Below, one piece after another: positions 1-8,800 of a stretch of 64,000 nt of DNA; position 1 is the first letter of the stretch, and the number at the start of each line of letters is the position of its first letter. Position numbers and translations under genes: made by a program. The notes beneath the pieces were generated by a model. That model was given only the letters and a program-made list of their open reading frames with translations. It was not told the DNA's origin and searched no databases. The DNA comes from Polaribacter vadi (GTDB lineage: Bacteria; Bacteroidota; Bacteroidia; Flavobacteriales; Flavobacteriaceae), in contig NZ_JAHKQL010000004.1 in assembly GCF_018861005.1 (NCBI RefSeq), positions 367,459 through 431,458 of the forward strand, in the 5' to 3' direction.

Positions 1-479
1 TGTTTGTTTTCTCTATCCACTTTTTTGATAAAATCATCAATCATTGGAATAAAGATTTCTTTACCATCTCTATCAATTTCAAAAAGTGGTTGTGCTGCTT
101 TATCATTGATATGAACAATATTTCCAACTTCGCCAAAATTAACATCAACAACCTTAAAACCAATCACTTCGTGAAAGTAAAATTTATCTCCAGATAATTT
201 TGGTAATAAGTCTAAAGGTAAATAAACTCCGCATTTTAAAATTGAATCTGCCTCTTCTTCAGAATACACATCTTCGAATTGAACACGTAATTGATTGCCT
301 TTATGTAAAGAACTTTTATCAATAAAAAATGGAACCAGATTTGTGCCAAATTCGACATAAACTGATTCCATATTTTTATACAACTCAGGTTCGTCTGTAT
401 CTAATTTGATAACAACCTCACCTTTAAAACTATATTTAGTTACGATTTTGCCTAAATAAAAACATTCTTCTTTACGCAT
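1..479 (-). CDS. rimM: Ribosome maturation factor RimM (partial, C-terminus off the left edge)
   Basis: RimM binds bS19 and helps mature the 30S head domain. The visible 159 residues start MRKEECFYLGKIV and continue with the RimM N-terminal barrel pattern (YSFKGEVVIKLDTDEPELY). The linker region and the start of a PRC-barrel domain (from about residue 95, with VIGFKVVDVNFGEVGNI) follow. The frame is open to base 1, so only the last few residues are missing. It lies 19 bases downstream of rpsP on the same strand, the usual rpsP-rimM pairing, so the two are probably co-transcribed from the rpsP promoter. Confidence 0.93.
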   Translation of the reverse strand, partial: MRKEECFYLGKIVTKYSFKGEVVIKLDTDEPELYKNMESVYVEFGTNLVPFFIDKSSLHKGNQLRVQFEDVYSEEEADSILKCGVYLPLDLLPKLSGDKFYFHEVIGFKVVDVNFGEVGNIVHINDKAAQPLFEIDRDGKEIFIPMIDDFIKKVDRENK

Positions 480-498
480 TATCGTATCACTTTATAAT

Positions 499-1035
499 TT
501 ACTCTGCTGCTTTTTCTGCTGCTTCATCAATAGTTTCAGCTGCTGCTTCAACTTCTTCAGATGCTTCTTCTGCAACTTCTTCTACAGCTGGTTTTGCTGC
601 TTCAATTCTTGCTTCGTTAACCGCTTTTTCAGCTGCTAAAGCTTTCGCTTTTGCATCAGCTTCTGCTGCGCTTAAACCTTCTTCTTTTGCAGAAATTTTA
701 GCTGCTTTTTCTTCTAACCAAGCAGTAAATTTAGCTTCTGCTTGCTCTTCTGTTAAAGCACCTTTTCTTACACCACCAACTAAATGATTCTTTAACATAG
801 CACCTTTATAAGATAAAATTGCTTTTGCAGTATCAGTTGGTTGCGCACCATTTTGTAACCATTTTACAGCACCATCAACATCTAAGTTAATTTCTGCTGG
901 GTTTACATTAGGATTGTAAGTACCAATTTTTTCTAAGTATTTACCATCTCTTTTTGCACGGGCATCTGCAGCAACGATCCAATAGAATGGTTTACCTTTT
1001 TTTCCGTGTCTTTGTAATCTGATTTTTACAGACAT
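499..1035 (-). CDS. rpsP: 30S ribosomal protein bS16 with long acidic/alanine tail
   Basis: Small-subunit protein bS16. Residues 1-85 carry the family core: MSVKIRLQRHGKKGKPFYWIVAAD at the N-terminus, then GTYNPN and the NGAQPTDT segment. At 178 aa it is about twice the length of E. coli bS16 (about 82 aa). The extra residues, from about 95, form a low-complexity tail rich in Ala, Glu and Lys. Such tails are common in Bacteroidota bS16, so I read it as lineage-specific rather than a fusion. First gene of the rpsP-rimM unit. Confidence 0.97.
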   Translation of the reverse strand: MSVKIRLQRHGKKGKPFYWIVAADARAKRDGKYLEKIGTYNPNVNPAEINLDVDGAVKWLQNGAQPTDTAKAILSYKGAMLKNHLVGGVRKGALTEEQAEAKFTAWLEEKAAKISAKEEGLSAAEADAKAKALAAEKAVNEARIEAAKPAVEEVAEEASEEVEAAAETIDEAAEKAAE

Positions 1036-1051
1036 AATTTGTTAATTTTTT

Positions 1052-1066
1052 AAGGTTCTCGACCTT
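1052..1066 (-). other. Small hairpin in the rpsP leader
   Basis: The arms AAGGT and ACCTT flank a 5-nt loop, 17 bases upstream of the rpsP ATG and inside the roughly 65-nt leader implied by the promoter at 1105-1112. It could be a translational control element, but the stem is only 5 bp, so the role is speculative. Confidence 0.25.
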
Positions 1067-1104
1067 GATTATTAAAAATCTTACCATCTCGTGATAAGTG
1101 GGCG

Positions 1105-1112
1105 CAAAAATA
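1105..1112 (-). promoter_or_regulatory. rpsP-rimM promoter, -7 box
   Basis: On the minus strand the sequence reads TATTTTTG, a full match to the Bacteroidota -7 consensus TAnnTTTG. It lies about 70 bases before the rpsP start. No clear TTTG -33 box is seen at the usual spacing. Confidence 0.55.
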
Positions 1113-1174
1113 CTAACTTTTTTTGATACTAAATCACTAATAACCTATAAATTAATGATTTTTTCAACATAAAA

Positions 1175-4100
1175 TTATTTTATAAATTCTTCGAAAGACT
1201 TTAAATTTAACTCATCTAAGAATTTTACTTTCTTTTTTATTTTCTGATAATCTACTTTAGCTACTTCAAATCGTTCTTCAATTATAGATAAACTCTCTAA
1301 TTCAGAATTTGAAGGCTTATCATAACTAGTGGCAATTTTACTGTATAAATCAGACATTTTTTCTCTTAATTGAGGTTCTGCTGAGCCTACATAATTGTCT
1401 CCAGTTGTAATTACCAAAGTTTTCTTTAATGCTGTTAACTTTTCTACGATTTTTTTCTTTTTAAGCGTTTCTGCTTTTTCCAATATTGCATCTAACTCAT
1501 ATACCATATATGCCAATTCTTCTGTCATATTATACATTTTCATGGTGGTATTGTGTTTCACTTCTCTATCTGATGCTGATAAATTTGATTTAGGATCGTA
1601 GATTAACTCTATCTTCTGAGTAAAAGTCTCTTTACCTTTCTTTAAAACCACATTATAAGTACCTGCTTCTACTAAAGGCGAAGTAAATCCACCAAAACTA
1701 AACGTTTTCCCTTTTGCTACTTTTGGGTTTTTTAATCTATAATTCCAGTTTACAATGTTTATTCCTTTAGATTTCCCAGGACCTAATTTGCTAATTACTT
1801 TTCCATTATCATCTTGAATTTCTAAAGTCATTTTACCAAAAGTATGACGTCTGCTTAAATGATACTTTATTTGTGCAGCTCTACTTGGGTTTGCGCCTAC
1901 AAACTGAGTTTCTGCTCCAAAACTTCCAGCAAAACTGCCTTCTTCGAAAATTACAGTTGGTTTTGATGTAAAGAAATGTACTTTCTCTTTTAAAACCTCT
2001 TCATTAATTTCTCTTAATGGAGATATATCATCAATAATGATAATACCTCTACCATGCGTTCCCATTACTAAATCGTTAGTTTGTTTCTGTAACTCAATAA
2101 AATGTACAGCTACAGCAGGCATATTATTTGTAAATTTTATCCAGTTTTTTCCTCCATTAATCGTAATGTATAATCCGAATTCTGTACCTAAAAATAATAA
2201 ATCAGGGTTTACATAATCTTCTTGAATATTTCTAACAGAACCAACAACATCACTAGTAATAATACTTGTCCAAGTTTTTCCAAAATCTGTTGTTTTGTAG
2301 GTATATGGCTTCATATCATTCATAGTATGTCCATCAAAAACTACATAAGCTGTACCTTTATTAAAAACACTTGCTTCTATATGATATGTCCAAGTATTTT
2401 TAGGTAAATCTGGCACATTTGCAATAGTATTTGTCCAAGTTTTTCCTCCATCTTGTGTTACTTGCACATTACCATCATCTGTACCCACCCAAATTACATT
2501 TTCATCTAAAGTAGATTCTGCTATTGTAAAAATTGTAGTATGATTTTCTGCTCCTGAGTTATCCATAGACAATCCACCTGAATTACTTTGGTCTTGTTTT
2601 AAAGGATCATTAGTCGTTAAATCTGGTGAAATAATTGTCCAAGTATCACCCATATCTTCAGATTTGTGAACATACTGACTTCCCATATAAAAACGATTGG
2701 GTTGATGTGCACTTATAGCCATAGGTGCATTCCAATTAAAACGGAATTTTTCAAAACTTTTTTGTGGCAAAGGCTGAATGGTTTTTACTCTTTTTGCAGC
2801 TACATCATATCTCCAAACATTTTCTGCTCCTTGCATTTCTGAGTAAATGATATTTTTTGTTGGATGTTTTAACACTCTAAAACCATCTCCTGCTCCTATA
2901 GAATTCCAATCTCTTGCTTCTATTCCTCCAGGTGAAGAAGATGGGCCATACCAAGAACCATTATCTTGTAAACCACCATAAATATTATAAGGTTCTGCAT
3001 CGTCTACACTAACTTGATAAAATTGAGAAATAGGTAAATTTTCTACAATCTCCATGGTTGTACCTCCATTTAAAGAACGATATACTCCACCATCTGTACC
3101 TGCATACATTCTATCAGAATTATGAATATCAAAAGTAATATCATGAATATCACTATGCATATTACCTAAATTTTTAAACGTTTTTCCTCCATCTCTAGAA
3201 ATAGAACCACTTAAACCTCCTTTTACAACTACATCTGGATTTTTAGGATCTACCACAATTCTAGAAAAGTAAAAAGGACGCACTGTAATACCAAAATCAT
3301 TGTTTAATTGTTTCCAGTTTGCACCAGCATCATCACTTCTATATAAACCTTTTCTTTCGTTTTTTTCTGCTTCAATAACCGTGTAAAGAATGTTAGAATC
3401 AGAAGGCGCAACTGCAATTGCTAATCTACCTAAACTACCTTCTGGAAATCCGTTATGAATTTTATTCCAAGTTGCACCACCATCAATTGATTTGTATAAC
3501 GCACTATCTTTACCTCCAGATTCAAAAGACCAACCAGTTCTTCTAAACTCCCACATAGAAGCGTATAAAATTTTTGGGTTATTAGGATCCATTGTTAAAT
3601 CTGCACAACCTGTTTTTTGATTGGTATATAAAATTTTATCCCAAGTTTTACCAGCATCCGAAGATTTATAAACACCTCTTTCTTCACTATCTCCCCATAA
3701 AGCACCTAAAACACCTACATAAATTTCATTAGAATTCTTTGGATTAACGATAATGTTTGCAATACGATCCGAATTCTCAAAGCCCAATTTATTCCAAGTA
3801 ACACCACCATCAACAGTTTTATACAAACCATCTCCATAAGAAACACTATTTCTTGTCCATGTTTCTCCTGTACCTACATAAATTGTATTATCAGGATCGT
3901 TAGGATCTACTTCTACAGCACCAATAGATTGACAATAATCATCGAAAATCGGGTTGAAAGTTACACCTCCATCATTCGATTTCCATACACCACCTCCTGC
4001 AGTTCCTGCGTAAATAATTCTATTATTTGTTGGGTGATTTTCTAAATCATTAATTCTACCACTCATTAGAGCTGGCCCAATATGCCTTGCAGTTAAATCT

Positions 4101-4198
4101 CCAAATAATTGCTTTCCTTTTGTGTTTTTACTTTGCGCATCAACCTTTATAGAAAAAGATAAAAGTAGAACAGCCACTAATAAAAGTTGTTTTTTCAT
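1175..4198 (-). CDS. Secreted BNR/Asp-box repeat protein (VPS10/sortilin-like beta-propeller)
   Basis: A 1007-aa exported protein. Residues 1-21 form a signal peptide ending VDAQ. Residues about 35-750 carry at least ten Asp-box motifs (S/T-x-D-x-G-x-T-W/F), such as SNDGGVTF, TVDGGVTW, SSDAGKTW, TQDGGKTW and TTDFGKTW. This indicates one or two seven-bladed beta-propellers. The remaining roughly 250 residues have no such repeats and look like beta-sandwich plus helical segments. No T9SS sorting tail is seen, so periplasmic or outer-membrane location is open. Asp boxes occur in sialidases and sortilins, but no catalytic sialidase residues are evident. It follows the 4270-5013 gene, separated by a terminator-like hairpin. 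Confidence 0.85.
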   Translation of the reverse strand: MKKQLLLVAVLLLSFSIKVDAQSKNTKGKQLFGDLTARHIGPALMSGRINDLENHPTNNRIIYAGTAGGGVWKSNDGGVTFNPIFDDYCQSIGAVEVDPNDPDNTIYVGTGETWTRNSVSYGDGLYKTVDGGVTWNKLGFENSDRIANIIVNPKNSNEIYVGVLGALWGDSEERGVYKSSDAGKTWDKILYTNQKTGCADLTMDPNNPKILYASMWEFRRTGWSFESGGKDSALYKSIDGGATWNKIHNGFPEGSLGRLAIAVAPSDSNILYTVIEAEKNERKGLYRSDDAGANWKQLNNDFGITVRPFYFSRIVVDPKNPDVVVKGGLSGSISRDGGKTFKNLGNMHSDIHDITFDIHNSDRMYAGTDGGVYRSLNGGTTMEIVENLPISQFYQVSVDDAEPYNIYGGLQDNGSWYGPSSSPGGIEARDWNSIGAGDGFRVLKHPTKNIIYSEMQGAENVWRYDVAAKRVKTIQPLPQKSFEKFRFNWNAPMAISAHQPNRFYMGSQYVHKSEDMGDTWTIISPDLTTNDPLKQDQSNSGGLSMDNSGAENHTTIFTIAESTLDENVIWVGTDDGNVQVTQDGGKTWTNTIANVPDLPKNTWTYHIEASVFNKGTAYVVFDGHTMNDMKPYTYKTTDFGKTWTSIITSDVVGSVRNIQEDYVNPDLLFLGTEFGLYITINGGKNWIKFTNNMPAVAVHFIELQKQTNDLVMGTHGRGIIIIDDISPLREINEEVLKEKVHFFTSKPTVIFEEGSFAGSFGAETQFVGANPSRAAQIKYHLSRRHTFGKMTLEIQDDNGKVISKLGPGKSKGINIVNWNYRLKNPKVAKGKTFSFGGFTSPLVEAGTYNVVLKKGKETFTQKIELIYDPKSNLSASDREVKHNTTMKMYNMTEELAYMVYELDAILEKAETLKKKKIVEKLTALKKTLVITTGDNYVGSAEPQLREKMSDLYSKIATSYDKPSNSELESLSIIEERFEVAKVDYQKIKKKVKFLDELNLKSFEEFIK

Positions 4199-4221
4199 TT
4201 TGTTTGGTTTTAGTGATTAAA

Positions 4222-4252
4222 AAAAATCCCCAAATTTAATTTGAGGATTTTT
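4222..4252 (-). terminator. Rho-independent terminator after the LolA-like gene
   Basis: Read on the minus strand, a 13-bp stem with one mismatch (AAATCC-TCAAAT paired with ATTTG-GGGATTT) and a 3-nt loop is followed by a run of eight T. It sits 18 bases past the stop of the 4270-5013 gene. Confidence 0.8.
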
Positions 4253-4269
4253 GTAGTATTTTATGATGA

Positions 4270-5013
4270 TTACTTTTCTTCAGGAAAAGCAAATAAAGCT
4301 GCATCAACTGTTGGATTTAGCTCGATTTTAGTAATAGTTAATGGAGCACCTGGCTGACCTTTTACACCTTGTGTCATAGAAAAAGGAAAATATAAACCTT
4401 CTACTTCTTGATAATCACTCATTGTAATTTCTGACATCATACCTTTACCTGGTCCAGATTTTATTTCTGATTGTATTGCAATTGGCACAAAATTTTCGGT
4501 ATCAAAAAAGTAATACGTAATGCTATCTTCTTTTTTACCATCAATAGTAACAGGTTCTTTTGTTAATTTGATTTTAAATGTTTCTGCACCATCAATCGTT
4601 TCTTTACCTAATAATTCTACTTTATAACCTTTTTCTTTATAATCAATAAATGCATCAGGAAAATCATTCATATCTAACTTCATATTTGCTGTAGCTTCTG
4701 CATCACTTTTTTCAGCTTTCATTGTCATAAAGTTATGACCCCATAATGTTTCGCCGTCAAAAACACCTTGTTTAATTTCTTTTCCTTGAAAATTAATAAC
4801 AGACATTTGTTTACCATCAGCCATTTGATAAATTTCTAAAGGAATCTCCATTCCTTGTTGATTAACAGAAGCTGTCATTTTAAGACCTTTAATTTTCTTA
4901 AGGTTTTCAATTCCGCCAATGTTTTCATAGTAAGTAGCTAAAATTTCATCTGCTGTTTGCGCGTTAGCAACAAGTCCTAAAAACATAACAGCTACTAATA
5001 GTAATTTTTTCAT
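4270..5013 (-). CDS. Secreted LolA-like (outer-membrane lipoprotein-sorting-like) protein
   Basis: A 247-aa protein with an N-terminal signal peptide (residues 1-18, ending VANA before Q). The mature part begins with a helical segment (TADEILATYYENIGG) and continues as alternating beta strands of the kind seen in LolA/LolB-like half-barrels. Typical phrases include FDGETLWGHN, YKVELLGKETIDG and YYFFDTENFVP. Flavobacteria have many such paralogs of unknown client. The family assignment rests on overall pattern, and no lipoprotein-carrier function is shown. It has its own terminator at 4222-4252. Confidence 0.65.
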   Translation of the reverse strand: MKKLLLVAVMFLGLVANAQTADEILATYYENIGGIENLKKIKGLKMTASVNQQGMEIPLEIYQMADGKQMSVINFQGKEIKQGVFDGETLWGHNFMTMKAEKSDAEATANMKLDMNDFPDAFIDYKEKGYKVELLGKETIDGAETFKIKLTKEPVTIDGKKEDSITYYFFDTENFVPIAIQSEIKSGPGKGMMSEITMSDYQEVEGLYFPFSMTQGVKGQPGAPLTITKIELNPTVDAALFAFPEEK

Positions 5014-5182
5014 TTTTAAATATTTTAATTAAAAGTTCTTTTATATGTATGCCAATTTACGAAAATGTTACAAATATTTTAATTCAATTTAAAAAACAAC
5101 AGCATAATTCTTAAATAAAAACTAAAAATCAAATGAGTTAAAATCGAAACCTTATGCATCAATAAAAGTTTTAAAGCTTATT

Positions 5183-5190
5183 TAAATTTG
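5183..5190 (+). promoter_or_regulatory. -7 box upstream of the DUF2383 gene
   Basis: TAAATTTG matches TAnnTTTG and lies 71 bases before the ATG at 5262. The rest of the 248-base gap 5014-5261 is AT-rich and otherwise unremarkable. Confidence 0.45.
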
Positions 5191-5261
5191 TATCAGCAAA
5201 AAGATGTGAAACAATACGCATCTCAAAATAATTTATTGGAATTTAAAATGAAAATGACACA

Positions 5262-5708
5262 ATGAAGTACACAGAAAAAATTTCGAACAAATTAAACGAA
5301 TTATTAGAAAAGAATTATGATGCTGAAAAAGGGTATTTAAATGCCGCCGAAAATGTAGATAGTTCTCGATTGAAAATTTTCTTTAAAAATAGAGCCTCAG
5401 AACGAAGTGATTTTGCTAAAAACTTAAGAACAGAAATATTATCTTATGGGCAAATACCAGAAGAAACTGGTACATTTCAAGGTACAATGCACAGAAACTG
5501 GATGTCTTTAAAATCTTTATTTAGTTCTAATGATGAAGAAGCAATTTTAGAAGAAGCTATTAGAGGTGAGCAAGTTAGTTATAATGAATACACTGAGATT
5601 TTAGAAGAAGATGCATTTGCACCATCAACTAGGAAATTATTAGAAGCTCAAAAACAGCAAATTCAATCAGCAATTAACAGCTTGATGGTAGAAGAAGAAT
5701 TAGCATAA
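5262..5708 (+). CDS. DUF2383 (PA2169-family) four-helix-bundle protein
   Basis: A 148-aa soluble, fully helical, acidic protein. Its ferritin-like spacing of Glu and His/Tyr (KNYDAEKGYLNAAENV, RASERSDFAKNLRTEI, RGEQVSYNEYTEILEED) fits DUF2383, a four-helix bundle related to rubrerythrin and ferritin. The family's role is not settled and is often linked to stress. It stands alone, with a promoter box 71 bases upstream and a strong terminator immediately downstream, so it is probably monocistronic. Confidence 0.8.
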   Translation: MKYTEKISNKLNELLEKNYDAEKGYLNAAENVDSSRLKIFFKNRASERSDFAKNLRTEILSYGQIPEETGTFQGTMHRNWMSLKSLFSSNDEEAILEEAIRGEQVSYNEYTEILEEDAFAPSTRKLLEAQKQQIQSAINSLMVEEELA

Positions 5709-5733
5709 AAATAAATTATTTGAATTAATTTTA

Positions 5734-5767
5734 GAAAGTCGACCCTTAATTGGGTTGACTTTTTTTG
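5734..5767 (+). terminator. Terminator of the DUF2383 gene
   Basis: Stem AAGTCGACCC / GGGTTGACTT with one G-T pair and a short TTAAT loop, followed directly by seven T. Confidence 0.8.
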
Positions 5768-5854
5768 TTGATAAGTCTCTTTACTTTTTAACCTTAAAAC
5801 TTCCTTTATTTCGTACATTTAACCCTCCAAAATAATGAGCAAAAAAAATCATTT

Positions 5855-8800
5855 ATGTACTTAATTTTTGATACTGAAACCACTGGTTTACCCAAAAGTT
5901 GGAATGCACCAATTACAGACACAGACAACTGGCCAAGGTGTATTCAAATTGCATGGCAATTGCATGACGAAATGGGTAATATATTAGAACATAACGATTT
6001 TTTAATTCAGCCAGAAGGTTTTAATATTCCTTATGATGCAGAAAGAATTCACGGAATTTCTACTGAATTAGCAGATGAACAAGGTATTTCTTTAGAAAAA
6101 GGTTTAGCTCTTTTTAACGAAGCTCTTAAAAAAACCAAGTTTATTGTTGGGCAAAATGTTGGTTTCGACATTAATATTATGGGATGTGAATTTCATAGAT
6201 TAGGTGTAGAAAACAATTTAACAAAACTACCACTTTTAGATACTTGTACAGAAAAAACAGCTACAATGTGTCAAATTCCTGGTGGTAGAGGAGGTAAATT
6301 TAAATTACCAACTTTAACAGAATTACACAATCACCTATTTGGTGTTGGCTTTGGAGAAGCACACAATGCCACTGCAGATGTTGAGGCTACAACTCGTTGT
6401 TTCTTAGAATTAATTCGTTTAAGAGAGTTTACCAAAGAACAATTAGATGTTGATGCTGATTATTTTAAAAACTTTTCTGAAGCGAATCCAAAACCAATTC
6501 AAGTAATTGGTTTAAAACACATCAACCTAAAAAAAGAGAGTGATAAGATTCGTAAACGTTTAGAGAAATTAAAAGACGTTAAAGAAACAAAATCTACATC
6601 AGAAGGTTTAGCCGAATTAAAAGATGTACAATTTGCACATTTACACAACCACACACAATATTCTGTTTTACAATCTACCATGCAAATTGGCAACATTGTA
6701 AAAGCGGCTGCAAAAGATAATATGCCAGCCATTGCAATGACAGATACTGCAAATATGATGGCTTCTTTTCATTTTGTAAGCGCCATTTTAAATCATAATA
6801 AAAGTGCAGAAAACCCAATAAAACCAATTATTGGTTGCGAATTTAATGTTTGTGAAGATCATAAAAACAAATCGCAAAAAGACAATGGTTACCAAGTTGT
6901 TTTGTTGGCTAAAAACAAAAAAGGGTATCATAATTTGGCAAAAATGTCTTCCATTGCTTTTGTTGATGGATTTTATTATGTGCCAAGAATTGATAGAGAA
7001 ATCATCAAAAAATATAAAGATGATATTATTGTTTTAACTGGTAATTTATATGGAGAAGTACCAAGTAAAATTCTAAATCTTGGTGAAAAACAAGCTGAAG
7101 AAGCTTTGCTTTGGTGGAAAGAAGAATTCCAAGATGATTTTTACATTGAGTTGATGCGCCATAATCAACAAGATGAAAATATTGTAAACGAAACCTTACT
7201 AAAGTTTTCTAAAAACCACGATATAAAAATCGTTGCCACAAACAACACATTTTATCTAGAGAAAAAAGATGCAAATGCACACGATATTTTATTGTGTGTA
7301 AAAGATGGCGAAAAACAAGCCACACCAAAAGGTAAAGGTCGTGGTTACAGATATGGTTTGCCAAACGAAGAATATTATTTTAAATCTTCGGATGAAATGA
7401 AAACGCTTTTTGCAGACTTGCCAGAAGCGATTATTAACATTCAAGAAATTGTAGATAAAATTGAAATTTTCACGTTAGCAAGAGACGTTTTATTACCGGC
7501 TTTTGATATTCCAGAAAAGTTTAAAGATGCAAAAGATGATGAAGATGGAGGAAAACGTGGTGAAAATAATTTCTTAAAACACTTAACTTTTGAAGGTGCT
7601 AAAATTAGATATGGAGAAATTACAGAATCCATTAAAGAGCGTTTAGATTTTGAGTTAGAAGTAATTGAAAAAACAGGTTATCCTGGTTATTTTTTAATTG
7701 TAGAAGATTTTATTCGCGAAGCCAGAAAAATGGATGTTGCTGTTGGTCCTGGACGTGGTTCTGCAGCTGGTTCTGTAGTTGCTTATTGTCTTTGGATTAC
7801 AAATATTGATCCTATTAAATACGATTTACTTTTTGAGCGTTTCTTAAATCCTGAGCGTGTTTCGATGCCCGATATCGATATCGATTTTGATGATGAAGGT
7901 CGTGGTCGAGTTATGGATTATGTAATTGATAAATATGGTGCAAATCAAGTAGCACAAATTATTACTTATGGAACAATGGCTGCAAAATCTTCAATTAGAG
8001 ATACAGCCCGAGTTTTAGATTTACCACTTTTTGAAGCGGATAGAATTGCCAAATTAATTCCGGGAATTAAACTAAAAAATATTTTTGGTGATGACCCAAA
8101 AAGTAAAGGTAAAGTTGATGGTTTACGAGCAGAAGAAAAACAATTAGTAGAAGAACTAAGAAACATGTCTTTTGGTTCTGATCTTGTTTCTGAAACTATT
8201 AATAAAGCTACAATTTTAGAAGGTTCTGTAAGAAATACAGGTATTCACGCCTGTGGTGTAATTATTACTCCTGGAGATATTACCAACTATGTTCCTGTTG
8301 CTTTGGCAAAGGATTCTGACATGTATGTTACCCAATTTGACAACTCTGTAGTAGAATCTGCAGGTTTGTTAAAAATGGATTTCTTAGGATTAAAAACACT
8401 GACTTTAATTAAAGACACTGTAAAAATTGTAAAGGCAAAACACAATGTTGATTTAGATCCTGAGAATTTTCCTTTAGATGATGAAAAAACTTATGAATTA
8501 TTCCAAAGAGGAGAAACTGTAGGTATTTTTCAATATGAATCTCCAGGGATGCAAAAACATATGCGTTCTTTAAAACCAACCGTTTTTGCAGATTTAATTG
8601 CAATGAATGCCTTGTACAGACCTGGACCAATGGAATACATTCCGAGTTTTATCAACAGAAAACACGGAACAGAAGATATTGAATACGATTTACCAGCAAT
8701 GGAAGAGTATTTGGCAGAAACTTACGGAATTACAGTTTACCAAGAGCAGGTAATGTTACTCTCGCAAAAACTAGCAGATTTTACCAAAGGTGAAGCTGAT

